Below are positions 19,490 to 28,062 of a stretch of DNA of 64,000 bases, in pieces. The stretch comes from an uncultured Oleispira sp. (GTDB lineage: Bacteria; Pseudomonadota; Gammaproteobacteria; Pseudomonadales; Oceanobacteraceae), in NCBI GenBank assembly GCA_913061415.1, contig CAJXUD010000015.1, positions 1-64,000 of the forward strand. The letters run 5' to 3'. The notes beneath the pieces are model-generated. The model had not been told where the DNA came from. It ran no database searches and saw nothing but the letters and a program-made list of their open reading frames with translations. Every line of letters begins with the position of its first letter. Position 1 is the first letter of the stretch. Both the position numbers and the translations under genes were made by a program.

Positions 19490-19637
19490 ATTATTTTTTA
19501 GTTTCGTTATTATGTTACGTCGTTTTAATCATAAAACGCATTAAGCGGATGTCGATAATTCAAGGCTAACCTGTTATTTGCTATTCGCCAAGTATCGATT
19601 GAGCAATTAAGTTATGCATCAATCTACACGCTAGAGG

Positions 19638-21449
19638 TTACTCAAAAGTTGCCTGCTTTATCACGGTGCTTGATTTAAAACCTTCACCGCTGCGTTTTGC
19701 TGATAGTGTATTAATCTTAGTGATTCTATCGATCCAAAAAAGTCCGCCGTGAGTCGGGTGGAAGGGATCAAAAATTTTGGCGCTAGAACGGGTTGCAACG
19801 GATTCGGGTAACTTTAACCATCGCCAAAAACCTGCACGAGTAAAAGGTACGTAAGTAGAAGGAATGAATAGGGCTTGGTCGGCAATTTTGTTTTCTAGTG
19901 CGTGTGCAAGTTGAATTGATTCCTGTTCTGAAGACGATGCTTGATACTCTTTAATTAGGTCATCAATACGGTCATCCGCGAGACCAGTAATATTATTTGA
20001 TTGTAAGGCGCTTGCATGGCGAGAATGAAAATATTGCTCAAATTCAGGATGCTTGCCAGTGCTCCAGCCTAGCCATGCGATATCGAAGCGTTTATCTAAA
20101 ATCTTTTTATGAAAGACCATTGGCTCCGTGTATTGAGGTTTTAATTCTATACCTGCTTTTCTTGCGATTTTGGCAATTAAGTTAATGTGCGAGCGATGGA
20201 TTTTGTTGGCATAGCTAACCGTAAACGAAAGTTTTGATTGATCTTTCATTCGTATCCCTGCGGTGTCCAGTATTTGCCAACCTGAACGATATAAATAGTC
20301 TTTGGCTTTTTCGATGTTCAATTCAGGCGCGGTTATAGTCTGATCTGAATACTCGCCATAACCACTATGAAAGCTTGGCAGGCGTAAATATTCGCCGTAC
20401 AGATATTTTTTTATAACTGTATCAAAATCTATGCTGTGGCTAATGGCTTTTCTTACACCAATGTCTTGCAGTAAATTATTGTTAATATTTAGGAATAGGC
20501 CGGAAGCGCTTTGCGGGACCTGATTGTAATACGAGAGCTTATGAATAAAGCCTTTGGTGTACATCGGGCCTTTTGCTTTTTCGTACCACAGTTTTGGATT
20601 TGTGAGATTAAATACATCCAGCTCACCACGCTCAAAATATTTATAAGCAATATTGGGGTCGCGTACGACCTTGATTGAAATCTTATCAATGTTAAATCGG
20701 TTACGTAAGAAACGATCTTTTTTTGCCCACCAGTTTAACTTTCGTTTGAACGCTATAAGCTTACCTTTGCGTATATTTAAAATTTGATAGGGGCCTGTAT
20801 TAGGTTCGATTTTCCAGTTAAAGGCATTAACCCAACGCACATCTAGTTGATGAAAGTGTTTTGCTCGTGGGCGAAGGTCGTAGTAATAATGCAAATCTTT
20901 TTGTGGTTTTTTTACTGAGCCAATAATAGCAATGGTATGGCTATCAAGTTTTATGACGTCAGCGATTTTTTCTTTGAAATAATTGTTGTGCCAGGGCGAG
21001 TTGATAAACGGGGAACGATTAAACGCTAAAGCAAAGACAAAATCGTCTGCGGTTACGGCATGCCCATCTGACCATCTTGCGTCTTGTTTTATTTTATAAT
21101 AAACCGTTTTTCCATCTTTATCATAAGCCCAGTGGCTGGCAAGTATCGGAATGATTTCGTCGTTATTGGGATGAGTCGCCACGAGTGGAAGTTGGTTGTT
21201 AATGAGAAAACTTCGAAAGTAATTTTTTGAGCCAGGGCCAACGGTTCTTAATGTCGGCGGAAAGTTAGGAATGCTTAAGCGTAAGTCGCCACCTTTTTGA
21301 GCCACTGTAGAACTCCACTCAGGGCTCGTATCGTTTGTTATCCATTCTAAATCGAGGGGCAGGGAAGAGGCATAGGTTTTTTGAGTGATGAAAAAACAGC
21401 TACAGGTCAGAAAAAGAGAGATTAATGCAACCATTACCGTCTTATTCAT
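19638..21449 (-). CDS. Extracellular solute-binding protein, family 5 (YejA-like)
   Basis: This 603-residue periplasmic binding protein of the peptide/nickel class has an N-terminal signal peptide (hydrophobic core ALISLFLTCSCFFI, likely cut after TYA). Typical segments are ILASHWAYDKDGKTVYYKIKQDARWSDGHAVTADDFVFA and GVRKAISHSIDFDTVI. It most resembles YejA, which feeds peptides or microcin C to YejBEF. No permease or ATPase gene is adjacent, so it is an orphan here or works with a distant transporter. The start lies in the last copy of a 20-bp tandem repeat. Confidence 0.85.
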   Translation of the reverse strand: MNKTVMVALISLFLTCSCFFITQKTYASSLPLDLEWITNDTSPEWSSTVAQKGGDLRLSIPNFPPTLRTVGPGSKNYFRSFLINNQLPLVATHPNNDEIIPILASHWAYDKDGKTVYYKIKQDARWSDGHAVTADDFVFALAFNRSPFINSPWHNNYFKEKIADVIKLDSHTIAIIGSVKKPQKDLHYYYDLRPRAKHFHQLDVRWVNAFNWKIEPNTGPYQILNIRKGKLIAFKRKLNWWAKKDRFLRNRFNIDKISIKVVRDPNIAYKYFERGELDVFNLTNPKLWYEKAKGPMYTKGFIHKLSYYNQVPQSASGLFLNINNNLLQDIGVRKAISHSIDFDTVIKKYLYGEYLRLPSFHSGYGEYSDQTITAPELNIEKAKDYLYRSGWQILDTAGIRMKDQSKLSFTVSYANKIHRSHINLIAKIARKAGIELKPQYTEPMVFHKKILDKRFDIAWLGWSTGKHPEFEQYFHSRHASALQSNNITGLADDRIDDLIKEYQASSSEQESIQLAHALENKIADQALFIPSTYVPFTRAGFWRWLKLPESVATRSSAKIFDPFHPTHGGLFWIDRITKINTLSAKRSGEGFKSSTVIKQATFE

Positions 21450-21504
21450 AAGTAGCTGTTCCTCTTCATAAGTAGCTGTTCCTATTTATAGGTAGCTGTT
21501 CCAT
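21445..21504. repeat. 20-bp tandem repeat, three copies, at the YejA-like gene start
   Basis: Units at 21445-21464, 21465-21484 and 21485-21504; the first two differ by one base and the third is more diverged. Read on the minus strand, each unit carries an AGGAAC ribosome-site-like stretch, and two end in TTATGA, so very short ORFs are chained through TGA/ATG overlaps up to the real start codon at 21449. Confidence 0.85.
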
Positions 21505-21574
21505 ATTAGCTTTAACTTCACTTGCCTATTTGGGGCATTATAGAGAGCTTAAAGATGGAGTTTAAAATGGAGCT

Positions 21575-23179
21575 CTAATTAGTAACATCAACATAAAGTG
21601 TTAACTTTTGCCCGGGTTGCAGATATTTGCTTTTCGCCTTTTTACGGTTCCAGCGAATTAAATCCTGCACACGAACACGAAACTTATCGGATATGCGAGC
21701 CAGTGAATCTCCGTTTCTTACGGTATAGGTTAGCTTTCGAATCACTTCACGGTTTTTACGAGTTTTCTTTTGCCCCCATATAACCAGTTTTTGACCCTGC
21801 TTAAGCATGTCGCCAGGGGCCATGCCGTTCCATTTAGCCAGCTCTCGAATCCCTACCTTATGATCGCGGGCAATTTCCCAAAAGCTGTCGCCACCTTGTA
21901 CGGTGTACTCAATCTTATCTCGATTTTTACTGCGCTTGGATGAATTTTGTATCTTGGCTAATCGGCTGCCCGCACTATAAGAGTAGCTGGATAATGATTT
22001 GTGTGCAGAGGGAATCAATAATTGATCACCGGTGCGAATCATGCTGCGACTTAAATTATTGGCATCTTTTAAAGCGTCGGGGGTTGTGTGATATTTTTTT
22101 GCGATGGTGATTAACGAATCGCCACTTTTAACTTTATAGCGCTGCCACTTCATTCTCGCATTGTCAGGAAGGTTTGCGATATTTTCTAAAAAAATATCTT
22201 TTTTATCAATCGGAATTAATACGTCATGAGGGCCATTAGGGCTCGTCGCCCAGCGGTTGTAACCAGGGTTTAATTTATAAATCTCATCGAGCGGTGTTTC
22301 GGATATTTCAGAAAGTTGTGAAAGATCAATTTGGCCACCAGTTTGAACACTTGCAAAATAAGGTTCGTTAGCCAATGGTTTTAATGTGATTCCATTTTCT
22401 TCTGGGTATTTGATCAGTTGTGCAAGCGCGATTAATTTGGGGACGTAATCGCGGGTTTCGCGCGGTAAACTCAATGACCAAAAATCAGTCGGCTTGCCTA
22501 GACGTTTATTCTTTCGGATGGCTTTGCGTACATTACCCGCACCGGTATTGTAGGAGGCCAAAGCAAGTAGCCAATCGCCTTTAAACTCACGTTGCAATGC
22601 TTCCAGATAGGTAAGCGCCGCAATTGTCGAAGCACTGATGTCACGACGACCGTCATACCACCAATCTTGAGTTAAGCCAAAATCACGCCCCGTTGAAGGG
22701 ATGAATTGCCAAACACCGGAAGCTCTGCCGTGGGAGTATGCAAAAGGATCGAAGGCACTTTCAACAATCGGCAATAGAGCAAGTTCACCTGGAATACCAC
22801 GTACATCGACCTGCTCTGCTATAAAGTACATGTAGCGTTCAGCACGCGTCGCAATGCGATCCATGTAGGCTTGATGACGCTTGTAATAATTTAACTGCGA
22901 TTGAATACGAGGATTATCAATGTCTTGATTGAATCCATAGGCATTAATGATACGCTGCCATAAATCATTATTTGTACCGGGTTCTGTCTCGGCATCTTCG
23001 GTTAAATACGATTCTGTGGCAATTGCTTGGTCGCCATCCCAAGTATCCAGTACGGGAACAACGGGATTGATAACCAAGGGCTCGACTTGCTTAGTCTCTT
23101 GAACAATGGGTTGATGCGAGCAAGCGCTGATCAATAGAAGGCTCAAGGGTAAAGATAATAATAGCGGGTGAAGCTTCAT
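21575..23179 (-). CDS. mltD: Membrane-bound lytic murein transglycosylase D
   Basis: This outer-membrane lipoprotein cleaves peptidoglycan glycan strands to 1,6-anhydromuropeptides. The lipobox LLISAC puts the lipid on Cys20. The SLT domain has the catalytic Glu in LLPIVESAFDP near 139, followed by SGVWQFIPSTG and ALASYNTGAGNVRKA. Three LysM modules follow (near 347, 426 and 484), each starting with a Y-x-V-x-x-GDS-type motif, for glycan binding. Its 534 residues are normal for MltD. It diverges from the methyltransferase gene. Confidence 0.95.
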   Translation of the reverse strand: MKLHPLLLSLPLSLLLISACSHQPIVQETKQVEPLVINPVVPVLDTWDGDQAIATESYLTEDAETEPGTNNDLWQRIINAYGFNQDIDNPRIQSQLNYYKRHQAYMDRIATRAERYMYFIAEQVDVRGIPGELALLPIVESAFDPFAYSHGRASGVWQFIPSTGRDFGLTQDWWYDGRRDISASTIAALTYLEALQREFKGDWLLALASYNTGAGNVRKAIRKNKRLGKPTDFWSLSLPRETRDYVPKLIALAQLIKYPEENGITLKPLANEPYFASVQTGGQIDLSQLSEISETPLDEIYKLNPGYNRWATSPNGPHDVLIPIDKKDIFLENIANLPDNARMKWQRYKVKSGDSLITIAKKYHTTPDALKDANNLSRSMIRTGDQLLIPSAHKSLSSYSYSAGSRLAKIQNSSKRSKNRDKIEYTVQGGDSFWEIARDHKVGIRELAKWNGMAPGDMLKQGQKLVIWGQKKTRKNREVIRKLTYTVRNGDSLARISDKFRVRVQDLIRWNRKKAKSKYLQPGQKLTLYVDVTN

Positions 23180-23250
23180 CCAATTACAATACTGTGGCTG
23201 ATAAGGTCGCTCAGTCTAATGAGGCAGGGCATGACGGGTCAAGGATAAAA

Positions 23251-23994
23251 ATGAGCACTGTTCCCCATAAACTCGACAATCATGATTATAACCGTTGGTT
23301 AAAAAGCGATTCTGCTCAAAGAATGCTTTCTTTACAATCTGCCTGGCTACAAAACAAGCTTGGGCGCTTCTTTGGCTCGCACCTCATGTTTCAGGGGTTA
23401 GACCCGCAAATGGACTTATTGTCTACTAGTCCGATTAAACATACTTTTCGCATGGCGTTACCTTGGCAAGAGGGCGTTGATACTGATGCTTGGATGACCA
23501 GCAGTAACTGGCCGCTAGCCGATCAAAGTCTGGATGTTGTGGTTATGCAACACAGTCTAGATTTTACCCGCAGACCTCATCAAATGATTCGAGAAGCCGC
23601 TAGAACCATAGTGCCCAGCGGATATTTGGTTATAATTGGTTTCAATCCTTGGAGTTGGTGGGGTGGGGTACAGAAAACACTCCCTTTTTCGACGAATATG
23701 CCTTGGGTGGCCAACTCAGTAAGTATGCAGCGATTACAAGATTGGCTACTTTTATTGGACTTTTCGATACAAAGTGCCGAAACTCTCGGCCATCTGTGGC
23801 CCGTCACCCTTTTACCTGAGCGCCTGTCTCATCGAATAGACAGTGTCTTGGCGGGGACTGTAGGCATGGGGAATTTCTATATGATCGTTGCCCAAAAAAC
23901 CATGGTCGGAATGACGGATATTCGATCAGGACGCTGGAAAATGATCGAGCCCCAGCTAGGTTGGGCGAAAAGCTTAACGAAAGAGCATGATTAA
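23251..23994 (+). CDS. YafS-like class I SAM-dependent methyltransferase
   Basis: This 247-residue protein resembles E. coli YafS, which also sits beside mltD and dnaQ. The recognisable part is the methyltransferase-11 segment around LPLADQSLDVVVMQHSLDFTRRPHQMIREAARTIVP. The canonical glycine-rich motif I is not obvious, as is usual in this branch, so activity is unproven. I take ATG 23251 with AAGGAT four bases upstream; an in-frame GTG at 23194 would add 19 unconserved-looking residues. Neighbours suggest a housekeeping but uncharacterised role. Confidence 0.78.
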   Translation: MSTVPHKLDNHDYNRWLKSDSAQRMLSLQSAWLQNKLGRFFGSHLMFQGLDPQMDLLSTSPIKHTFRMALPWQEGVDTDAWMTSSNWPLADQSLDVVVMQHSLDFTRRPHQMIREAARTIVPSGYLVIIGFNPWSWWGGVQKTLPFSTNMPWVANSVSMQRLQDWLLLLDFSIQSAETLGHLWPVTLLPERLSHRIDSVLAGTVGMGNFYMIVAQKTMVGMTDIRSGRWKMIEPQLGWAKSLTKEHD

Positions 23995-24050
23995 GACAAA
24001 CCCGTGGTTATGTCTGTAATAATTGAAATTGATTAAAAGTTAAAGCGCAA

Positions 24051-24086
24051 GTGACAATGTGGGTGACAATGTGGGTGACAGTGCAA
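24051..24086. repeat. 12-bp tandem repeat between the methyltransferase and dnaQ
   Basis: GTGACAATGTGG at 24051-24062 and 24063-24074, then a diverged third copy to 24086. It lies in a 162-bp gap where Pseudomonas and E. coli relatives carry rnhA. Confidence 0.75.
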
Positions 24087-24156
24087 GTTATTTAAGTCGA
24101 ATGACACTGACACCGCGCGACTAAGAATTAGCCAAAACATCAGCAGTGAGAATTAA

Positions 24157-24861
24157 ATGAGACAAGTAGTACTGGATACGGAAACAACCGGTATTGGCGC
24201 AGAAAAAGGCCATAGAATTATTGAAATCGGTTGTGTTGAGTTAATCGATCGCAAACTCACCGGCCGCCATTATCATCAATACGTCAATCCACAGCGTAGC
24301 AGTGATGAAGAGGCTGTTGGCGTTCACGGTATTACTGACGAATTTTTGGCCGATAAACCTGTTTTTGCTCAAGTGGCGCAAGCGTTCTACGAGTTTATTG
24401 AGGGTGCCGAACTCGTTATTCATAACGCACCCTTCGATATTGGCTTTATGGATGCTGAGTTTCGTCGGTTAAATATGCCGATGACGAATACCTATTGTAC
24501 CGTACTTGATACGCTCGTCATGGCGCGAGATATGCGCCCAGGTCAGCGTAATAGCTTGGATGCATTATGTAAGAGCTATGGCATCGATAACAGCCATCGA
24601 GAACTTCACGGCGCATTATTAGATGCCGAGATTCTGTCTGACGTCTACCTGATGATGACGGGCGGACAGACCGACTTGATGTTCAGCGCTGAGACAGCAG
24701 AAAGTGCGAAAGAGCTGGCCAGAGCAAAGCTTGAACAGCTAGCAAATGTAAACGCAGAAACATTACCCGTTGTGCGCGCGACGTCAGACGAATTATCGGC
24801 GCACGAAGAAATAATGGATATATTGGATAAAAAAAGTGAGGGTGCCATTTGGCGCCGCTGA
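24157..24861 (+). CDS. dnaQ: DNA polymerase III epsilon subunit (3'-5' proofreading exonuclease)
   Basis: This is the proofreading subunit of the replicase core. The DEDDh exonuclease motifs are complete: DTETTG (Asp7, Glu9), HNAPFDIGFMD near 89, and HGALLDAEIL with the catalytic His and Asp near 152-157. After residue 190 a flexible C-terminal segment, which in E. coli binds the alpha subunit, is present. Its 234 residues are close to the E. coli 243. Confidence 0.96.
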   Translation: MRQVVLDTETTGIGAEKGHRIIEIGCVELIDRKLTGRHYHQYVNPQRSSDEEAVGVHGITDEFLADKPVFAQVAQAFYEFIEGAELVIHNAPFDIGFMDAEFRRLNMPMTNTYCTVLDTLVMARDMRPGQRNSLDALCKSYGIDNSHRELHGALLDAEILSDVYLMMTGGQTDLMFSAETAESAKELARAKLEQLANVNAETLPVVRATSDELSAHEEIMDILDKKSEGAIWRR

Positions 24862-25073
24862 ATGAATAGAGCTAAGTAAGAACCACTAAATCAGCATCGC
24901 TAAATATAAAAATGGTTAAATTCCAGCGCTAAGTCACAGTTATGCTGCCGTTTATCAGGCACTATTAGGCTTGCAACCTAAAGAAACTTAGGGTATCCAT
25001 GGAAGTAATATTTCTATCCTGCGCATTCCGTGGTTAGAATAACGATGCATAACAAGAAATAATAGAAGACAAA

Positions 25074-26720
25074 ATGGCTGTAACAACACACACAGGAAGT
25101 ACCATGTCCAACTTGGCGTCGACATTGAACTTAGTGCGCAAAGAAGTGGATGGCGCACTTGATCAGGCTGCTGTTCAATTAGAACATTATGCAGAAAGTG
25201 GAAGTGCGGATGATTTAAAAGGATTTTTAGGTGAAATTCAGCAAGTACGCGGCACCTTCAAAATGCTTGATTTCCGAGCAGGTGAGCGCTTATGCGAAGA
25301 ACTTGCTGATACCGGCAGAACACTCGCTCAACTGGATGGTGAAAACCGTATTGCGTTAGAAGCCTTCAGCAAATCTATTATGGTATTAAAACGTTATGTT
25401 GAAATGGTCGCAAACGGCCAGTTAGTTGCTCCAGGGTTATTATTAGAAGTGATTAATGATGTGCGTAAGAGCCGTCATGAAAAAGCCTTGCCAGGCGCTT
25501 ATTTCTTCATGGTCAACCTTCGACCAAAACTAGAAATTCCACCTGTACCGGCTAAACCTACCCCGATCCCTTATCGTAGAGTCCGTCAACTATTCCAAAT
25601 CGGTCTTTTAGGCGTTATGCGCAACCAAGGCCGTAAAGGCGCGCTTAACGTAATGGGGCGCGCCATCTCGCGTATTGAGAAAGTTGCTCGAGGCCAGCAA
25701 ACCTGGGGTTTTTGGTATGCCGTTAAGGCAGCCCTAGAAGGATTAAATCAAGAAGCTTTTGAAATTGACCTATCACGCGTCATGTTAATGCGTGCTCTCG
25801 ATAATCAAATTCGTAAGCTAGAAGAGAGTGATGGTCAGTTATTGACCGAGAAGCAGCCTGATTGGCTCTTAAAAGAGTTTTTATATCTCGTATCGTTAGC
25901 AGAACCAGAAACGGCATTAATCAACAAGGCACAAGCTGACTTTAATCTTCCAAAAGACCTGCGCGAAGTTCAGTTGGCTGAAGCGCGCATTAAGCTATCC
26001 GGGCCAGATCAATCTGCGATGGATTCGCTAACAGAAGCCTTACAAGATGAGCTTCATGGCATTAAAGACTTATTAGATTTGGCAGAACGTACAGACGGTT
26101 TTGATGATAGTTTCTCTGATTTATCCGTGAGTCTGCGCCGAATTGCCGATACGCTAATTATGGTAAACCTTCCAGAGACGGCTACACGTACTCTGGCCAT
26201 TGCAGACAGTTTGCGCGCAGAAGGCGAAGCATTCGATATTAAAATGCAAAAGGTGGCTGACCAAGTATTGCGAGTTGAGCAAGATGTTCGTGGTTTAGCG
26301 ATAAGCACAGACATTGTCAGTACTTCTAAAGTTGATCCGTTGAGTCTTTTAGAGGCTCGAATTGGTGCGATTTCAGAATCACAAACTGCGCTCTCAGTGA
26401 CTAAAAGAGCCATCGCATCTTACGTTGATACCAGCGATAAGATGAATATTAAAAACGTCGGTAAAACATTAAAAGACGTCAGTGGTGCGTTGTTTTTCTT
26501 AGATCAAGAAAACGTTTCGGTGTTAATGGTCTCTTTACAGCGCTTTGTTGAGGATGAAATTATTAGCAGTGACGTTACGCCAACTGAAGATAAAATTGAA
26601 GCATTAGCGGATGCAATCTCTGCGGTTGAATATTTTATTGATTCATTAACGGGTCAAACAGCAGGGGCGACCGAGGCTGTTGCATTAGCAAAAGAGAGTA
26701 TTCAGCACTTATTAAAATAA
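25074..26720 (+). CDS. fimL: FimL-like protein (ChpA N-terminal homologue)
   Basis: This 548-residue soluble helical protein resembles Pseudomonas FimL, a relative of the N-terminal part of the chemosensory kinase ChpA. FimL lacks phosphotransfer histidines and promotes type IV pilus function and cAMP signalling through the Chp system. An Hpt-like bundle opens the protein (RKEVDGALDQAAVQLEHY, then QVRGTFKMLDFRAGERLCEELA). No H-box His is seen there, fitting FimL. The dnaQ-fimL proximity matches Pseudomonas as I recall it. An internal ATG at 25104, with AGGAAGT upstream, is an alternative start. Confidence 0.75.
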   Translation: MAVTTHTGSTMSNLASTLNLVRKEVDGALDQAAVQLEHYAESGSADDLKGFLGEIQQVRGTFKMLDFRAGERLCEELADTGRTLAQLDGENRIALEAFSKSIMVLKRYVEMVANGQLVAPGLLLEVINDVRKSRHEKALPGAYFFMVNLRPKLEIPPVPAKPTPIPYRRVRQLFQIGLLGVMRNQGRKGALNVMGRAISRIEKVARGQQTWGFWYAVKAALEGLNQEAFEIDLSRVMLMRALDNQIRKLEESDGQLLTEKQPDWLLKEFLYLVSLAEPETALINKAQADFNLPKDLREVQLAEARIKLSGPDQSAMDSLTEALQDELHGIKDLLDLAERTDGFDDSFSDLSVSLRRIADTLIMVNLPETATRTLAIADSLRAEGEAFDIKMQKVADQVLRVEQDVRGLAISTDIVSTSKVDPLSLLEARIGAISESQTALSVTKRAIASYVDTSDKMNIKNVGKTLKDVSGALFFLDQENVSVLMVSLQRFVEDEIISSDVTPTEDKIEALADAISAVEYFIDSLTGQTAGATEAVALAKESIQHLLK

Positions 26721-26783
26721 GTGGGTGAGTGCTCTTATAGAAAATCATAATAATAAGAACAGTGTCAGTTAAGGATTCTCTGC

Positions 26784-27425
26784 ATGTTTCAAGGAAGTAT
26801 TGTTTTTATCTTAGTCGTGGTTGGCCTCGCAACGGTATTGGGGGCTGGTTATCTATTATTTCGTCGCGGTTGGTTTTGGATATGGCTCAAGGCTAGCTTC
26901 GCGATGGGACTTGTTGCTTGTACTATCGTCGCACTTTTTTCATTACTCGATGTTCTTTCCTATAAGCAATTACTTTCTGAAGTTCCGATCGCAACGATTA
27001 GTATGTATGAACTAGAACCCCAAAATTTTGATGTCACATTAAATTCCACAACGGGCGAAGAGTGGCGCTATGAAATTCAAGGTGATCAGTGGCAGCTTGA
27101 TGCACGTTTGTTGACCTGGGTTGGCCCAATTGCCGCCATGGGCAAAAAGCCGCTATATCGGCTTGATCGTATTAGTGGCCGTTATTTGTCGCTAGAGCAA
27201 GCACGGGCATCCACTCAGAGTATTTATGGTATTGAGCAATCAAGTGTCATTGATGTTTGGAGTGTACTGCAATCGATTCCAAGCTGGATCGACACCAATT
27301 ATGGTAGTGCAGTCTTTATGCCGATGGAAAATGGTGCCGTCTATTCTGTACATCTAACCGCAAAAGGTATGAATGTAAGACCGGTGAACAACATTGCTAA
27401 GCGTATTATGAGTGAAAACTGGTAA
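26784..27425 (+). CDS. Hypothetical membrane-anchored protein
   Basis: This 213-residue protein is of no family I can name. Two hydrophobic helices at about 5-27 and 34-56 anchor it in the inner membrane, and a soluble, mostly beta-strand domain of about 150 residues follows (EEWRYEIQGDQWQLDARLLTW, PLYRLDRISGRY). It starts 63 bp after the fimL stop on the same strand and could be in that operon. Relatives have sometimes been labelled multidrug-efflux proteins, but nothing here supports that. Confidence 0.7.
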   Translation: MFQGSIVFILVVVGLATVLGAGYLLFRRGWFWIWLKASFAMGLVACTIVALFSLLDVLSYKQLLSEVPIATISMYELEPQNFDVTLNSTTGEEWRYEIQGDQWQLDARLLTWVGPIAAMGKKPLYRLDRISGRYLSLEQARASTQSIYGIEQSSVIDVWSVLQSIPSWIDTNYGSAVFMPMENGAVYSVHLTAKGMNVRPVNNIAKRIMSENW

Positions 27426-27493
27426 ACAGCAGAAAATAAGAATCAGAGATAAAGCAGAAAGAAAAAAGAGAGAATAAAAAGATAGAGAAGAGA

Positions 27494-27527
27494 GAAAAAA
27501 TATTGAGAAGGCTAGCCTTCTCAATAT
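27494..27527 (-). terminator. Terminator of the SCP2 gene (28-bp perfect palindrome)
   Basis: The perfect palindrome at 27500-27527 (stem ATATTGAGAAGG around CTAG) is followed on the minus strand by a run of T. It lies just after the SCP2 stop codon and also faces the upstream plus-strand gene. Confidence 0.85.
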
Positions 27528-27537
27528 CAGTTGCTAA

Positions 27538-27843
27538 TTAAGCTGGGAAAAGTTCGCCCAACTTAGTTGCCAACATCATGTCGCCTTCAACACGTAGTTG
27601 ACCAGCCATAAACGCTTGCATGCCGTCAGTTTCGCCAGAAACGATGCCTTCAAGAGTTTCAGTATTCATGATCAAAGTAACGTTAGCGTCGTCGTTCTCG
27701 CCAGTTGCTAAATCACAAGCACCATCTTTAACGATCAAGTGATAAGTTTCACCGTCTTCGATGTTGAATTGGAAAATCAAGTCCAAGCCATCAGCTGCGC
27801 TTGGGTCGAATTTGCTTTGCATAGTTTCAATGATGTTAGACAT
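27538..27843 (-). CDS. SCP2 sterol-binding domain protein
   Basis: This 101-residue single-domain protein of the SCP2 lipid-binding fold has GLDLIFQFNIEDGETYHLIVKDG followed by DANVTLIMNTETLEGIVSGETDGMQAFMAGQLRVEGDMMLATKLGELF, the standard end of the fold. Bacterial single SCP2 proteins are thought to carry hydrophobic acyl ligands, and the ligand here is unknown. It is a cytoplasmic, monocistronic gene with its own terminator. Confidence 0.9.
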   Translation of the reverse strand: MSNIIETMQSKFDPSAADGLDLIFQFNIEDGETYHLIVKDGACDLATGENDDANVTLIMNTETLEGIVSGETDGMQAFMAGQLRVEGDMMLATKLGELFPA

Positions 27844-28062
27844 TAGGTGCTACCTATTTAATTGTTATGTATCTGTTTAGCACAATGCGATTTAAAGCCC
27901 GCATTGAATGTAGAGTCGTCACTTTATGAGGGGATAGAGTGAGTGTCAAATAATTTCATATGATTGTTTGAATTTTGTTGGCTTACATCAACCAAATTAT
28001 GCGGTATTCTTGGGTTAAATTAATTTTAAACTCATGTTTTTTGAACGTAAAAGGTATCAAAC

